A stretch of 64,000 bases of DNA from Pistricoccus aurantiacus (GCF_007954585.1 NZ_CP042382.1:3348001-3412000); one strand, 5' to 3'. Numbered from the stretch's first letter, positions 43,045 through 53,838 are shown. The notes: generated from the letters alone by a model not told the origin. A program made the numbers and translations.

Positions 43045-43992
43045 GTGAACTTGGTCGCGGTTTTTCTCGACACGCTCGATGTCACCTTGCCGGTATTTGC
43101 CATGGTATTTCTCGGCATCGGATTGAAACGTGTCGGCTGGATCGATCAGGCGTTCGTCTCCACCGCCTCGCTGCTGGTCTTCAATGCTACCCTGCCGACG
43201 CTGATCTTCATCAGTCTGATCAAGGCGGATCTCGACAGTACCTTCGATCCCGGTCTGATGCTGTTCTTCCTGGCAGCCACTCTGCTCGGCTTCGCCCTTA
43301 GCTGGGTCTGGGCGATCTATCGGGTACCGCAATCGGAGCGCGGCATCTACGTACAAGGGGCCTTTCGCGGCAATTGCGGCGTGGTAGGGCTGGCCCTGGC
43401 CGCCAGTCTCTACGGGGATTACGGTCTGAGCGCGGGAAGCGTGCTGCTGGGGCTGGTGATACTCAGCTACAACACCTTGTCCGTGGTGGTGCTGGCGGCC
43501 TATCAACCCGGCAAGTCCACGGACTGGCAGAGCCTGGGGCTCAATATCCTGCGCAATCCTCTGATTCTCGCGGTACTGATCAGCCTGCCCTTCGCCGGTT
43601 TTTCCGTCAGGCTTCCCGACTGGCTGATGACCAGCGGAGAATATTTCGCCTCCATGACCCTGCCCCTGGCGCTGATCTGCATCGGCGCGACCCTCTCGGT
43701 CAAGGCGCTGAAAAGCGAAGGGTCCATCGCCCTGGGCGCAAGTCTGATGAAGATGGTGACCTTGCCTGCCTTGGCGACCTTGGGCGCCTGGCTCGTCGGT
43801 TTCGAAGGCCGGGAACTCGGTCTGCTGTTCGTCTTCTTCGCCAGCCCCACCGCCGCGGCAAGCTTCGTGATGGTCAAGGCGTTTGGCGGCAACGCCGGGC
43901 TCGCTGCCAACATCATTGCCCTCACCACCCTGATGGCCAGCATCACCATCACCCTGGGTGTCTTCGTGCTGCGGGTGCTGGGCCTGATCTAG
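43045..43992 (+). CDS. AEC-family permease (auxin efflux carrier type)
   Basis: 315 residues with about ten hydrophobic helices in two five-helix halves, as in AEC/BART transporters: VFAMVFLGIGLKRVGWI, the RGNCGVVGLALA segment (helix 4), and a second half with LPLALICIGATLS and FFASPTAAASFVMVKAFGGN. Substrate unknown (malate/malonate-like or other organic acids in known members). The start is uncertain: GTG 43045 is used, two bases after the small protein's stop, with no own ribosome site, implying translational coupling; GTG 43027 would overlap that gene. Confidence 0.85.
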   Translation: MNLVAVFLDTLDVTLPVFAMVFLGIGLKRVGWIDQAFVSTASLLVFNATLPTLIFISLIKADLDSTFDPGLMLFFLAATLLGFALSWVWAIYRVPQSERGIYVQGAFRGNCGVVGLALAASLYGDYGLSAGSVLLGLVILSYNTLSVVVLAAYQPGKSTDWQSLGLNILRNPLILAVLISLPFAGFSVRLPDWLMTSGEYFASMTLPLALICIGATLSVKALKSEGSIALGASLMKMVTLPALATLGAWLVGFEGRELGLLFVFFASPTAAASFVMVKAFGGNAGLAANIIALTTLMASITITLGVFVLRVLGLI

Positions 43993-44004
43993 AAGGAGAC
44001 AGAA

Positions 44005-44313
44005 CTAGCGACTGGCGCTGACCACGATATCGAACTGCTCAATCCCGCCGCCTTCGTTGAAGGCTTCCTTGGGCAGCGGGTCGGCATGCGCACGTTTGAA
44101 GTCATCGCTGCCGATCCAGTTGCGAAACGCCGCCTGATCTTCCCACTCGACTTCAACGACGTAAGGCGCCTGATTGCCCAAGGGGCGCAATACCCGCATG
44201 GCAATAAAGCCGGGCTGCTTGTCGACTTCACTGGCCCTGACCTTGAAACGCTGCTCGAATTCCTCGTGATAATCCGGTTTGACGAAGACGCGGTTATTGA
44301 CCACAAAGCTCAT
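44005..44313 (-). CDS. Antibiotic biosynthesis monooxygenase (ABM) domain protein
   Basis: 102 residues, a single ferredoxin-like ABM domain: VVNNRVFVKPDYHEEFEQRF, the central PGFIAMRVLRPLG and WEDQAAFRNWIGSDDFKRAH. Some relatives are heme-degrading (HmoA/IsdG), which need a conserved N-W-H-type set; a clear heme-site is not evident here, so the role is unknown. AAGGAATCC precedes the ATG (44311-44313). It is convergent with the permease (12 bases) and follows sixA on the same strand. Confidence 0.8.
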   Translation of the reverse strand: MSFVVNNRVFVKPDYHEEFEQRFKVRASEVDKQPGFIAMRVLRPLGNQAPYVVEVEWEDQAAFRNWIGSDDFKRAHADPLPKEAFNEGGGIEQFDIVVSASR

Positions 44314-44324
44314 GGCGGGATTCC

Positions 44325-44831
44325 TTATGCCAGATTGTCCGGAGTATGAAAACCCTGCAGATAAGCGCAGCCTGCCGCCCAGACCTCGGCTTCCAGAGAA
44401 GCGATAGCGGCGGTGGGGAAACCCGCGCGCGCCTGTCCATCCCCTTCGACAAGGCGTCCAGTCAATTCCGCCACCAGGGGCATATGGCTGATCACTAGCC
44501 TATCTTGCGCCGGCTGTGACATCAGCCAGTCGATCACCGGTTCGATGGCATCCTCCGGGGTGACGATTTCCAGGGTTTCCACTTTGATACCCAAGGGCTT
44601 TGCCATGAGGCTCGCGGTCTGCTGAGCCCGGCGGTAGGGGCTTGCCAGAATGCGCAGCCGATTCGGCTCCCGAGCGGTGCCGCCCCCGAAGCAGGTTTCT
44701 GCAAACCAGGCTGCCATGCGCGATACTTCCATCCGCCCACGTTCAGACAACGGACGCTCTGCATCGACTCTTGCGGAACCGGCCTCGCCATGACGCATCA
44801 GCCAGAGTCGAGATCGCGTTTCTTCAGCCAT
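44325..44831 (-). CDS. sixA: Phosphohistidine phosphatase SixA
   Basis: 168 residues. Histidine-phosphatase fold with RHGEAG near the N-terminus (about residues 13-18, catalytic histidine), [12 protein letters not shown] and [12 protein letters not shown] carrying the second catalytic histidine. SixA removes phosphate from histidines of phosphotransfer proteins (ArcB, NPr in E. coli). The ATG at 44829-44831 is used because AGGAAGG sits about 7 bases before it; a GTG three codons upstream is too close. It overlaps the gpsA end by 8 bases. Confidence 0.9.
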   Translation of the reverse strand: MAEETRSRLWLMRHGEAGSARVDAERPLSERGRMEVSRMAAWFAETCFGGGTAREPNRLRILASPYRRAQQTASLMAKPLGIKVETLEIVTPEDAIEPVIDWLMSQPAQDRLVISHMPLVAELTGRLVEGDGQARAGFPTAAIASLEAEVWAAGCAYLQGFHTPDNLA

Positions 44832-45918
44832 GAATGTCACCTTCCTGATGGGCCTGACTGACCGCCTGACGAGACAGCACGAACTCCACGTCGCTGCTCT
44901 GCTCGTTGAGCATCAGCATCTTGGCCATGCCACGCGGTGAGGCACCTTCGAACAGTACCTGATAAAGCCCCTCCGCCAAGGGCATGTAGATACCTTCGCG
45001 ATTCGCCTTGTCCCGCACCAGCCGCACCGTGTTGATCCCTTCCGCCACCTGGCCGAGAGCGTCGACCGCTTCCTGCAGGGTCCGCCCCTCGCCTAGCGCA
45101 TAACCCACGCGATAATTGCGCGAAAGCTTCGAGGAGCAGGTCACGATCAGGTCGCCGACCCCGGCGAGGCCTAGAAACGTCATGGGATTGGCGCCGAGCT
45201 CCACCGCGAAGCGGCTCATTTCCGCCAGTGCTCGGGTCATCAGCATGCTGCGGGTGTTTTCCCCCATGCCGAGCGCCGCCGCCATGCCCGCGGCGATGGC
45301 GTAGATATTCTTGAGCGCGCCGCCTAGTTCAACCCCGTAGCGGTCATTGCTGGCGTAAACGCGAAAATAATCGCAGCCCAGCGCTTTCTGGACTCTGGAG
45401 CGGGTCAAGGGATCATCACTGGCGATCACCGTGGCGGTCAGCTGCTTGTCCGCCACTTCCGAGGCCAGGTTCGGACCGGACAAGACCCCGATATGAGTAG
45501 AGCCGGTTTCCTCCTCGAGGATCTGACTCATCAGCTTGAAGCCGTCTTCCTGAATGCCCTTGGTGGTGGTCAACAGAATCTGACGATCGTTGATCCAGGG
45601 AAGCGCCTGGCGAACCACATCACGAAAGGCTTTCGAGGGGATCGCCACCAGTACCAGCGCCGCATCCTCCAGCACCCAGGCCATGTCGACACTGGCGCTG
45701 ACCGCCGGATTGATCGCGTAATCCGGCAGGTAGCGGCCGTTGCGATGTTCCCGATTGATCTGCTCCGCCAGTTGCGGATCGCGCAGCCACTGGCGAACCC
45801 GGGCGCCGTTGTCCGCGGCGATACTGGCAAGCGCGGTACCGAAACTGCCGCCGCCCAGCACCGCCACCTTCAGACGCGGCTCCTGTGACGACTGATCCTG
45901 TAGAGAGCTGTCCGACAT
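44824..45918 (-). CDS. gpsA: Glycerol-3-phosphate dehydrogenase [NAD(P)+]
   Basis: 364 residues. Rossmann motif [18 protein letters not shown] (about residues 18-35), GPNLASEV, and the C-terminal catalytic helices [19 protein letters not shown] and [13 protein letters not shown]. It supplies sn-glycerol 3-phosphate for phospholipids. The first 15 residues form a polar extension. Start ATG 45916-45918 with GGGGCG upstream. sixA overlaps its 3' end; the same gpsA-sixA order is known in pseudomonads. Confidence 0.95.
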   Translation of the reverse strand: MSDSSLQDQSSQEPRLKVAVLGGGSFGTALASIAADNGARVRQWLRDPQLAEQINREHRNGRYLPDYAINPAVSASVDMAWVLEDAALVLVAIPSKAFRDVVRQALPWINDRQILLTTTKGIQEDGFKLMSQILEEETGSTHIGVLSGPNLASEVADKQLTATVIASDDPLTRSRVQKALGCDYFRVYASNDRYGVELGGALKNIYAIAAGMAAALGMGENTRSMLMTRALAEMSRFAVELGANPMTFLGLAGVGDLIVTCSSKLSRNYRVGYALGEGRTLQEAVDALGQVAEGINTVRLVRDKANREGIYMPLAEGLYQVLFEGASPRGMAKMLMLNEQSSDVEFVLSRQAVSQAHQEGDIHG

Positions 45919-45957
45919 GATCGCCCCGAATCGTTAAATGATGCTCTGAGTATAACG

Positions 45958-45982
45958 AAAAACGCCCCAGACAAGGGGCGTT
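45958..45982 (-). terminator. Rho-independent terminator after pntB
   Basis: On the minus strand AACGCCCC-TTGTCT-GGGGCGTT is followed by a TTT-rich stretch; perfect 8-bp stem. It lies 26 bases after the pntB stop and before gpsA. Confidence 0.8.
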
Positions 45983-46007
45983 CAATACTTGGCCTGATTG
46001 GCTACGA

Positions 46008-47450
46008 TCAGTCGAGCAGCGGCAGCAGCGAATCGACACTGCTTCGAGCATCACCGTAGAACATCCGGGTGTTCTCTCTGAAGAACAGCGGGTTCTCGAT
46101 GCCGGAATAGCCGGTACCCTGACCGCGCTTGCACACGAACACGTTCTTGGCTTCCCAGACCTTGAGCACCGGCATGCCGGCGATAGGGCTGTTGGGATCC
46201 TCTTGGGCCGCCGGGTTGACGATATCGTTGGAGCCGATGACGATCACTACGTCGGTCTTGGCGAAGTCGTCGTTGATCTCGTCCATTTCCAGCACGATGT
46301 CGTAGGGCACCCTGGCTTCCGCCAGCAGCACGTTCATATGACCTGGCAGGCGACCCGCCACCGGATGAATGCCGAAGCGCACTTCCTTGCCCGCGTCTCG
46401 TAGCTTGCGTACCAATTCACTGACCGCGTTCTGCGCCTGAGCCACCGCCATGCCGTAACCCGGCACGATGATCACGCTGTCCGCATCGTTGAGGGCACTG
46501 GCCACGCCGCCCGCATCGATCGACACCTGTTCGCCTTCGATCTCCGCCGCCGGCCCCTGGCTGCCGCCGAAGCCGCCCAGAATCACGTTGATGAACTTGC
46601 GGTTCATCGCCTTGCACATGATGTAGGAGAGAATCGCACCGGAGGAGCCCACCAGGGCGCCGGTAACGATCAGCAGATCGCTGGAGAGGGTGAAACCGAT
46701 GGCCGCTGCCGCCCAGCCGGAATAGCTGTTGAGCATGGAGACCACCACCGGCATATCCGCGCCGCCGATACCCATGATGAGATGCCAGCCGATGAAGAAG
46801 GCCAGCAGCGCCAGCAGCAGAATCGTCCAGAAGCCCGCACCGTTGAGATACAGGATGGCCAGGAACAGGCACAGGGCCGCGGCGCCGGCGTTGAGCATAT
46901 GACCGCCGGGGAACTGCTTGGGCTTGCCGTCGATCTTGCCGGCAAGTTTACCAAAGGCGATCACCGAGCCGGTGAAAGTCACCGCGCCGATGAACACCCC
47001 GAGTACCACTTCGACCTGCAGGAACGTCAGCTCCGCCGGGGTCTTGGTGGCCACCATGGCGGCGAAGGCGGAGAATTCTTCCCTCGCGCCACCCAGCAGC
47101 TGGCTGGCCAGTACTCGCCGCCGTTCCAGATCCGCGTTGAAACCGACGAACACCGCCGCCAGACCCACGAAGGAGTGCAGCGCCGCCACCAGTTGAGGCA
47201 TCTGGGTCATCTCGACCCGCTTGGCCACATAGGCGCCGATCACCGCGCCGATGATCATCAGCGGGATCATCAGCCAGTAGCCGCCGACCCCCGGACCAAG
47301 GGCGGTGAAGAACACCGCGATGCCCATGCCGACGATGCCGTACCACACCGCTCGCTTGGCTTTCTCCTGGTTGCTCAACCCCCCCAGGGAAAGAATGAAC
47401 AAGACACTTCCCGCGATTGCCGCAGCAGTGACGAATTGTTGTCCTAACAT
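46008..47450 (-). CDS. pntB: NAD(P) transhydrogenase subunit beta
   Basis: 480 residues (462 in E. coli). N-terminal membrane domain with about nine helices (to about residue 270), then the NADP(H)-binding domain III with [36 protein letters not shown] and the [10 protein letters not shown] loop. With PntA it couples proton entry to reduction of NADP+ by NADH, a main source of NADPH. GGTGGAG precedes the ATG. It lies 18 bases after pntA and ends at a clear terminator. Confidence 0.96.
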   Translation of the reverse strand: MLGQQFVTAAAIAGSVLFILSLGGLSNQEKAKRAVWYGIVGMGIAVFFTALGPGVGGYWLMIPLMIIGAVIGAYVAKRVEMTQMPQLVAALHSFVGLAAVFVGFNADLERRRVLASQLLGGAREEFSAFAAMVATKTPAELTFLQVEVVLGVFIGAVTFTGSVIAFGKLAGKIDGKPKQFPGGHMLNAGAAALCLFLAILYLNGAGFWTILLLALLAFFIGWHLIMGIGGADMPVVVSMLNSYSGWAAAAIGFTLSSDLLIVTGALVGSSGAILSYIMCKAMNRKFINVILGGFGGSQGPAAEIEGEQVSIDAGGVASALNDADSVIIVPGYGMAVAQAQNAVSELVRKLRDAGKEVRFGIHPVAGRLPGHMNVLLAEARVPYDIVLEMDEINDDFAKTDVVIVIGSNDIVNPAAQEDPNSPIAGMPVLKVWEAKNVFVCKRGQGTGYSGIENPLFFRENTRMFYGDARSSVDSLLPLLD

Positions 47451-47468
47451 TCTCTATTCTCCACCGCT

Positions 47469-49040
47469 TCAGGATTTCTGGAACATGGCGAGCATACGGC
47501 GCGTCACCAGGAAGCCGCCGACGATATTGATCGAGGCGATCAGCACCGAAATGGCCGCCATGAACACCACTATCCCGCTGCCGGAGCCGATCTGCAGGAT
47601 AGCCCCCAGGATGATGATGCTGGAAATGGCATTGGTAACCGCCATCAGCGGGGTATGCAGGGAATGGCTGACGTTCCAGATCACCTGATAACCGACGAAG
47701 CAAGACAGCACGAAGACGATGAAGTGCTGCATGAACGACGGCGGCGCCACCAGTCCCAAAAGCAGCATCAAGGCGCCACCCACCGCCAGCATGGTCACCT
47801 GGCTTCTGGTCTGCTTCTTGAAGTCGGCAAGCTCGATGGCCTGCTTCTCTTCACGAGTCAGCTCCTTTTCCTTGGGCTTGGGCTTGGCGGCGGCGATCGC
47901 CTTCACCTTGGGCGGCGGCGGCGGATAAGTGATCTCGCCCTGGTGGGTCACGGTGGAACCGCGAATCACGTCATCCTCCATGTTGTGATCGATCTTGCCG
48001 TCTTTTTCCGGCGTCAGATCCGTCAACATGTGGCGAATATTGGTGGAATACAGCAGAGACGACTGGGTCGCCATGCGAGACGGAAAGTCCGTGTAGCCGA
48101 CGACGATCACGCCGTTATCGGTGACGATACGCTTGTCCGGCTCCGTCAGGTCGCAGTTGCCGCCCTTTTCCGCCGCCAGATCGACGACCACCGAGCCGGG
48201 CTTCATGGCCTTGACCATGTCTTCCAGCCACAGCTTCGGCGCGGGTCGACCGGGAATCAGCGCGGTGGTAATGACGATATCCACCTCCGGCGCCTGTTCG
48301 CGAAACAGCTCGAGCTGCTTTTCGCGAAATTCGGGGCTCGAGGGCGCCGCATAACCGCCGGTGCCGGAGCCATCCTGGCTATCCTCGAAATCGAGAAACA
48401 GGAATTCCGCGCCCATGGATTCAATCTGCTCAGCCACTTCTGGACGAACGTCGAAAGCGCGCACGATAGCGCCCAGGCTGGTGGCGGTACCGATGGCAGA
48501 GAGACCGGCCACCCCGGCGCCGATGATCAGCACCTTGGCCGGAGGCACCTTGCCCGCGGCGGTCACCTGACCGGTAAAGAAGCGTCCGAACTGGTTACCC
48601 GCTTCGATCACCGCGCGGTAGCCGGCGATATTGGCGGTGGAAGACAAGGCATCCATCTTCTGGGCTCGAGAGATTCGCGGCACCATGTCCATGGCGATCA
48701 CGGTGGCGCCCTTGGCCCGGCACTTCTCCAGCAGCTCCTCGTTCTGAGCGGGCCAGAAGAAAGAAATCAGCGTCTGTCCCTGGCGCAGCCATTCGGTCTG
48801 CTGCTTGGTCGGCTCACGCACCTTGATGACGACGTCCGCTTCTTTCCACAACGCCTCCGGGGTGTCGACAACGCTGACACCTGCCTCTCGATAGGCGTCA
48901 TCAATGAAACCCGCCGCCTCGCCGGCGCCGGTTTCCACCAGACATTCATGGCCGAGCTTGATGATGTGTTTCGCGCTCTCCGGCGTCAGCGCGACGCGCG
49001 CCTCCCCTCTGGCACGCTCTCTGGGTGCACCAATTTTCAC
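47469..49040 (-). CDS. pntA: NAD(P) transhydrogenase subunit alpha
   Basis: 523 residues, the undivided E. coli-type alpha subunit. Begins with a GTG (49038-49040) with GGGAG 7 bases upstream. NAD(H)-binding domain I (about residues 1-375; [30 protein letters not shown]) is joined by a Pro/Lys-rich linker ([21 protein letters not shown], about residues 383-405) to four C-terminal membrane helices. Works with PntB. The linker is longer and more Pro/Lys-rich than expected. Confidence 0.96.
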   Translation of the reverse strand: MKIGAPRERARGEARVALTPESAKHIIKLGHECLVETGAGEAAGFIDDAYREAGVSVVDTPEALWKEADVVIKVREPTKQQTEWLRQGQTLISFFWPAQNEELLEKCRAKGATVIAMDMVPRISRAQKMDALSSTANIAGYRAVIEAGNQFGRFFTGQVTAAGKVPPAKVLIIGAGVAGLSAIGTATSLGAIVRAFDVRPEVAEQIESMGAEFLFLDFEDSQDGSGTGGYAAPSSPEFREKQLELFREQAPEVDIVITTALIPGRPAPKLWLEDMVKAMKPGSVVVDLAAEKGGNCDLTEPDKRIVTDNGVIVVGYTDFPSRMATQSSLLYSTNIRHMLTDLTPEKDGKIDHNMEDDVIRGSTVTHQGEITYPPPPPKVKAIAAAKPKPKEKELTREEKQAIELADFKKQTRSQVTMLAVGGALMLLLGLVAPPSFMQHFIVFVLSCFVGYQVIWNVSHSLHTPLMAVTNAISSIIILGAILQIGSGSGIVVFMAAISVLIASINIVGGFLVTRRMLAMFQKS

Positions 49041-49339
49041 ATCCAGTCTCCCATTTCTCAGGTTGTCGTTTTATGCCCGGGCCGGGCAGGATTGCACAAA
49101 AAGCGCATTTCACGAACCCCTTCTTCGTGCCATCCGAACGCCTTGATCGGCAAGCCTAACCAAGTAAGGTTCCACATAACCTAGTCCAAAGCGCCTAGCA
49201 CGGCTATTTCCGTCTTGCTATTTTCATCTTATTATCATCGCCAATGTTATTTGCCATCGGCAACCATGCTGCACTGCAGCTTGAAACTAGCTTGCCTGGC
49301 TTGTCCATTCCTGGCAAGCACCCTGCCCCATCCTGAAAT
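49041..49339. promoter_or_regulatory. Region upstream of pntA, no gene; contains a TGC-rich palindrome
   Basis: About 300 bases without a convincing gene between pntA and the htpG terminator. GCTGCACTGCAGC (49268-49280) is a perfect 6-1-6 palindrome that includes CTGC-N3-GCAG, the form reported for PhaR sites, and it shares GCTGCACTGCA with the phaP upstream region. The promoter for pntAB should be in this stretch (AT-rich at 49205-49250), but no strong -35/-10 pair stood out. Confidence 0.4.
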
Positions 49340-49340
49340 G

Positions 49341-49371
49341 AAAAAGCCCTCGCCGATAACGACGAAGGCTT
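49341..49371 (-). terminator. Rho-independent terminator after htpG
   Basis: On the minus strand AAGCCTTCGTCG / CGGCGAGGGCTT forms a 12-bp stem (two G-U pairs in RNA) with loop TTAT, followed by TTTTTC. It lies 23 bases after the htpG stop. Confidence 0.82.
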
Positions 49372-49393
49372 GAAAGGACAAGGCCAAATCTAC

Positions 49394-51298
49394 TCAGGCG
49401 GTCAGCAGTGAATTGAGGCGCTTGACGTAGGCTGCCGGGTCGTCGAGATGGCCGCCCTCGGCGATGATCGCCTGATCCAGTAGGATACGTGCCAGGTCCG
49501 CGAAGCTGTCTTCGCCGGCGTTTTCCAGTCGATCGACCAGGCCGTGCTCCGGGTTGAGCTCGAGAATCGGCTTGACCTCCGGCAATTTCTGACCGGCGGC
49601 TTCCATGATACGGCGCATCTGAAAGCCCATCTCGTGCTCCGGCAGCACCACGCAGGCCGGAGAGTCCGTGAGACGATGGGTCACCTTGACCTCCTGCACT
49701 TCGTCACCCAGCGCCTCCTTGACCCGCTTGATCAAGCCTTCCTTGGCCTTGGCGGTTTCCTCTTGGGCCTTCTTCTCTTCCTCGCCCTCGATCTCGCCGA
49801 GATCCAGCTCCCCCTTGGCCACGTCGACAAAAGACTTGCCGTCGAACTCGGTGAGGTGGCTCATCAACCACTCGTCAATGCGCTCGGACAGCAGCAGCAC
49901 CTCGATGCCCTTCTTGCGGAAGATCTCCAGGTGCGGGCTGTGCTTCGCCGCGTTGAAGCTGTCGGCGACGATATAGTAGATCTTCTGCTGGCCTTCCTTC
50001 ATGCGCTCGACATAGGCCGCCAGGGACTGATCCTGGGTGGCGCTGTCGGTGTGGGTGGTGGCGAAGCGCAGCAGACCGGCGATCTTGTCCCGGTTGGCGT
50101 AATCCTCCGCCGGGCCTTCCTTGAGCACGCTCCCGAAGGTGTTCCAGAAGGTCTGGTATTTCTCGTCATCCTTGGAAAGCTTCTTGAGCATATCCAGGCT
50201 GCGCTTGGTCAGGGCGGACTTCATCTTCTCTACTTGGGGGTCCTGCTGCAGCAGTTCCCGAGAGACGTTCAGGGACAGATCGCGGGTATCCACCACGCCC
50301 TTGATGAAGCGCAGATACAGCGGCAGGAACTGCTCCGCGTCGTCCATGATGAAGACGCGCTGCACGTAGAGCTTGAGCCCCCGGGCGCCGTCACGCTCGT
50401 AGAGATCGAAGGGCGCGCGGCCGGGTACGTAGAGCAGGCTGGTGTACTCGAGCTTGCCCTCGACCTTGTTGTGGCTCCAGGTCAGGGGATCGCTGAAATC
50501 GTGGGCGACGTGCTTGTAGAAGGCCTTGTACTCGTCGTCGCTGATTTCGGACTTGGAGCGTACCCATAACGCCGTGGCTTCGTTGACGGTTTCCCAGACG
50601 ATCTTTTCGCTGCCCTCGATCTCTTTGCCGTTCTCATCCCGCTCTACTTCGGTGCGCGGCATGCGCACAGGCACTTCGATATGATCGGAATACTTGCGCA
50701 CCAGACTCTTGAGCCGGAAATCGTCGGCGAATTCCTTGGCGTCGTCCTTCAGGTGCAGGATGATTTCGGTGCCTCGGGCGTCGCGTTCGATATTGGCGAC
50801 GCTGAACTCCCCCTCGCCCCTGGAGCGCCATTCCACCCCGGCGTCATGAGGCAGGTCCGCGCGGCGGGTACGCACGGTCACTTCGTCGGCGACGATGAAA
50901 CCGGAATAGAACCCTACCCCGAACTGGCCGATCAGCTTGGCGTCCTTCTGCTGCTCGCCGGAGAGCTGCTTGAGAAATTCCGCGGTGCCGCTTCTGGCAA
51001 TGGTGCCGAGGTTGCTGATCACGTCATCCCGGCTCATGCCTATGCCGTTGTCGCGAATCATCACCGTATTGGCGTCGGCGTCGTGTTCGATCTCGATGCG
51101 CAGCTCGCTGTCGCCCTCGTAAAGCGCATCGTTGTCCAGCGCCTGATAGCGAAGCTTGTCGCAGGCGTCCGCGCCGTTGGAAATCAGCTCCCGCAGAAAA
51201 ATCTCCCGGTTGGAGTACAGGGAGTGAATCATCAGGTGCAAGAGCTGCTTGACTTCCGTCTGAAAGCCCAGGGTTTCTTCTTGAGTGGTAGTGGTCAT
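49394..51298 (-). CDS. htpG: Molecular chaperone HtpG (Hsp90)
   Basis: 634 residues, a full-length bacterial Hsp90. The ATP site shows [12 protein letters not shown] (about residues 40-51), DNGIGM and [11 protein letters not shown] (about residues 122-132); the middle domain has the [24 protein letters not shown] segment. It helps fold and activate client proteins under stress. AAGGGGAT precedes the ATG. A near-ideal sigma32 promoter lies 55-82 bases upstream, so heat-shock control is well supported. Confidence 0.97.
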   Translation of the reverse strand: MTTTTQEETLGFQTEVKQLLHLMIHSLYSNREIFLRELISNGADACDKLRYQALDNDALYEGDSELRIEIEHDADANTVMIRDNGIGMSRDDVISNLGTIARSGTAEFLKQLSGEQQKDAKLIGQFGVGFYSGFIVADEVTVRTRRADLPHDAGVEWRSRGEGEFSVANIERDARGTEIILHLKDDAKEFADDFRLKSLVRKYSDHIEVPVRMPRTEVERDENGKEIEGSEKIVWETVNEATALWVRSKSEISDDEYKAFYKHVAHDFSDPLTWSHNKVEGKLEYTSLLYVPGRAPFDLYERDGARGLKLYVQRVFIMDDAEQFLPLYLRFIKGVVDTRDLSLNVSRELLQQDPQVEKMKSALTKRSLDMLKKLSKDDEKYQTFWNTFGSVLKEGPAEDYANRDKIAGLLRFATTHTDSATQDQSLAAYVERMKEGQQKIYYIVADSFNAAKHSPHLEIFRKKGIEVLLLSERIDEWLMSHLTEFDGKSFVDVAKGELDLGEIEGEEEKKAQEETAKAKEGLIKRVKEALGDEVQEVKVTHRLTDSPACVVLPEHEMGFQMRRIMEAAGQKLPEVKPILELNPEHGLVDRLENAGEDSFADLARILLDQAIIAEGGHLDDPAAYVKRLNSLLTA

Positions 51299-51352
51299 CG
51301 AGCGATCCCCTTATCGATCACGGTATTGCATCAAAAGTGACATTGAGCGCTG

Positions 51353-51380
51353 ATATGGGGACCGGGTAAGGCTTTTCAAG
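51353..51380 (-). promoter_or_regulatory. Heat-shock (sigma32) promoter of htpG
   Basis: On the minus strand CTTGAAA (51380-51374) and CCCCATAT (51360-51353) are separated by exactly 13 bases, a perfect match to the RpoH consensus CTTGAAA-N(11-16)-CCCCATNT. It lies in the 98-base gap between the DUF1232 gene and htpG, with transcription expected to begin near 51345. Confidence 0.85.
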
Positions 51381-51396
51381 GGTTCAGCCGCAGGGG

Positions 51397-51738
51397 CTAT
51401 GGCTCGGGAGTGACCTCCGGCATATCGTCGATACCCCGCCAGGCACGATAATCCGCCAAGCTGCGATCGACCCGGGTCAACAGCCAGCCGACGATGACCA
51501 CGTCATCTAATACTCCTATCAAAACAATGAAGTCGGGTATGAGATCCAGCGGAGAAACGAGATACACTAGGGCAGCGATCATCCAGCCGAACGCCGCCCA
51601 GGGAATGGGGCGATAACGACCGCTCAGCACGTCCTTGAGCATCGGCATGAAGGTCTTGAGCGCTCGAAATATGCGGCTGATGGCCCAACCGCGCTTGCGC
51701 AGTCGGCTGAACGGGGACCAGAAACTTGGCTTGGGCAT
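51397..51738 (-). CDS. DUF1232 (YkvA-type) membrane-associated protein
   Basis: 113 residues from the ATG at 51736-51738, with AAGGAGAC upstream. The DUF1232 core ALVYLVSPLDLIPDFIVLIGVLDDVVIVGWLL (about residues 56-87) forms a hydrophobic hairpin with the conserved SPLDLIPD motif; the N-terminus is basic. Function unknown. It lies immediately before htpG on the same strand but the heat-shock promoter lies between them. Confidence 0.82.
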   Translation of the reverse strand: MPKPSFWSPFSRLRKRGWAISRIFRALKTFMPMLKDVLSGRYRPIPWAAFGWMIAALVYLVSPLDLIPDFIVLIGVLDDVVIVGWLLTRVDRSLADYRAWRGIDDMPEVTPEP

Positions 51739-51867
51739 GGCTGTCTCCTTGTCCATCCTTGGTAAGCGTTTACGATAGGCGGTTATTTGACGCTTCGTCC
51801 TGAAGCACTTGTTTTTATCATTGACATCTTGCACGGCATGTTCCGCGATGTTCCAGGAGTTTTTTTC

Positions 51868-53838
51868 ATGCAGCGCCGCCGCTACTTCCACCACCTTCCG
51901 CCCCTGCGCTCGATGCTCATGGCACTCGCTTTCGCGCTTGCGCTGCCGCAAGACGCCGCCTTGGCGGCTCCCGATGACCAGGCGATGAAAGACGCCCTGA
52001 ACGCGGCGCGGAAACAGCAGTGGGAACGCATCGATCAGAGCGCCATTCAAGGACACGTTCTTGAAGGCTACGTGGAATATCACCGCCTGAAGTCTCGTCT
52101 ACCTCAGGCGGCGGCGGCGGAAATCAAGACATTCATCGAGCGTCATGCGGATTCTCCTCTGGCACAGTGGATGCGCGGCCAGGCAATCAGCGCCTATGGC
52201 GAGGCTCGCCAATACGCCAGCCTGCTGGCGGTGAGCGACGGCAAGCCCAGCGGCGCCGAGCGCCAGTGCTATTACTACACTGCCTTGCTCGATCGGGATT
52301 ATCAGACCGCCGCCCAGGGTGGGCGAAGGCTCTGGCAATACGGCCATTCACGACCCGAGGCCTGCGACCCGCTGTTCAACCGGCTCAAGCAGCACGGCGC
52401 CATCGGCCCCCTGGAGGTCTGGGAGCGTCTGATGCTGGCCTGGCAGTCCGGAGAAAGCGGCCTGATGAGCTACCTTAGCCGACAGCTCGGCGCCGGCTGG
52501 CAAGACGGCCTGGATAGCCTGGCGCAGGTGCGCCAGGATTACAGCGCCATCATTCGAGTGCCGGCGCGGATCGGCCCGCAGGGGCGCGGCACCAGCGCCC
52601 TAGTGGCTGCAGCCATGCACGGCTATACCCGGGCAGATACGCAAGAAGCGCTGGATGCTTGGCAGCGTATTTCCCCTCGGCTCGAGATTGCCGCCGAGGA
52701 TAGGCGCGAGATCGAGCATGACCTGATCCTCTATTCCCTGGTGCGCAACGTAGGGGAGAATCGCGTCTGGGCGGATCAAGCGTTAAGCCGCAACGGTGAT
52801 GCGGACCTGCTCGAACTCAGGGTGCGTGCGGCGCTGGGCGAGCGGGACTGGCAGGGCGTCATCGACTGGGTGCACCGCATGGAAGACGACCAGCGCCGGG
52901 AAGCGCGCTGGCAGTACTGGCTGGGCCGCGCCCTGGGCCAGTTGGGAGATGCGATCACGGCGGAAAAGGCGTATCGGGCCGCCGCGGGAGAGCGGGATTT
53001 CTACGGCTTCGCCGCGGCGGACCGGCTTGGCCAGCCGTATGCGCTGAACCTGCGTCAGGACAGCTACAACGAAGCCTACCGTCAGCGAATCGCTCGCTGG
53101 CCGGTGGTCGAGCGTACCGAAGCCTTGATGCGCATCGGCGAGGTCGGGCTCGCCAACAGCGAATGGTATGCCGCGAGCGCACGGCTCGCGGATCAGGACG
53201 TGAAAGCCCTGGCGGACTATGCGGAAAGTCGCGGCTGGTACGCCAAGCTGGTGCAGACCACCATCGCCGGCAAGCTGTGGGACGCCTTGGCCTGGCGCTT
53301 CCCCGCTGCCTATCGCGAGCAGTTCCTCCACTGGGGCAACGCCAACAGTGTCGATCCCTATTTATTGATGGCAATTTCCCGCCGGGAGAGTGCCTACAAT
53401 CCGACGGTGATTTCTCCGGCGGGGGCTCGCGGTCTGATGCAACTGATGCCCGGCACCGCCACCCTGGTCAGCCGCAAGATCGGTGTGGCGGACCCGGGGC
53501 CCTATGGCGTCCTGCAGCCGGAGGTCAATATTCGGCTAGGCAGTCGTTACTTCAAGGATATGCTTGAGCGCTATCGGGGCAATCGCCTGGCGGCTACCGC
53601 CGCCTACAACGCCGGGCCAGGGCGTGTCGATCGCTGGCTGAAGGAAGCCCCTCGGGAGTTCGACCTGTTCGTGGAAAGCATTCCGTTTCGCGAAACCCGC
53701 CAATACGTACAGGCGGTACTGGCGTACCGAGTGATCTTCGAGAGTCTTGCCCAGGGCGGCGATACTCGAAACGTAGCGCTATTGACCCCGACAGAACAGC
53801 GGGTGGACTACGATGCTTCACTGCTGGCAAGGCAATAA
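51868..53838 (+). CDS. slt: Soluble lytic murein transglycosylase
   Basis: 656 residues (645 in E. coli) from the ATG at 51868, with AGGAG 8 bases upstream. A signal peptide ends near DAALA-APDD. The long alpha-superhelix (about residues 40-470) forms the ring, and the C-terminal SLT domain (about 480-630) has the catalytic glutamate in ISRRESAYNP, GLMQLMPGTA and AAYNAGPGRVDRWL. It cuts peptidoglycan in the periplasm with formation of 1,6-anhydro sugars. It converges on the LysE/RhtB gene with 10 bases between stops. Confidence 0.94.
   Translation: MQRRRYFHHLPPLRSMLMALAFALALPQDAALAAPDDQAMKDALNAARKQQWERIDQSAIQGHVLEGYVEYHRLKSRLPQAAAAEIKTFIERHADSPLAQWMRGQAISAYGEARQYASLLAVSDGKPSGAERQCYYYTALLDRDYQTAAQGGRRLWQYGHSRPEACDPLFNRLKQHGAIGPLEVWERLMLAWQSGESGLMSYLSRQLGAGWQDGLDSLAQVRQDYSAIIRVPARIGPQGRGTSALVAAAMHGYTRADTQEALDAWQRISPRLEIAAEDRREIEHDLILYSLVRNVGENRVWADQALSRNGDADLLELRVRAALGERDWQGVIDWVHRMEDDQRREARWQYWLGRALGQLGDAITAEKAYRAAAGERDFYGFAAADRLGQPYALNLRQDSYNEAYRQRIARWPVVERTEALMRIGEVGLANSEWYAASARLADQDVKALADYAESRGWYAKLVQTTIAGKLWDALAWRFPAAYREQFLHWGNANSVDPYLLMAISRRESAYNPTVISPAGARGLMQLMPGTATLVSRKIGVADPGPYGVLQPEVNIRLGSRYFKDMLERYRGNRLAATAAYNAGPGRVDRWLKEAPREFDLFVESIPFRETRQYVQAVLAYRVIFESLAQGGDTRNVALLTPTEQRVDYDASLLARQ

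Noticed and set aside
47655-49184. Long antisense frame opposite pntA (509 codons)
   Set aside because: Shadow composition (His/Arg/Gly-rich); pntA is certain.
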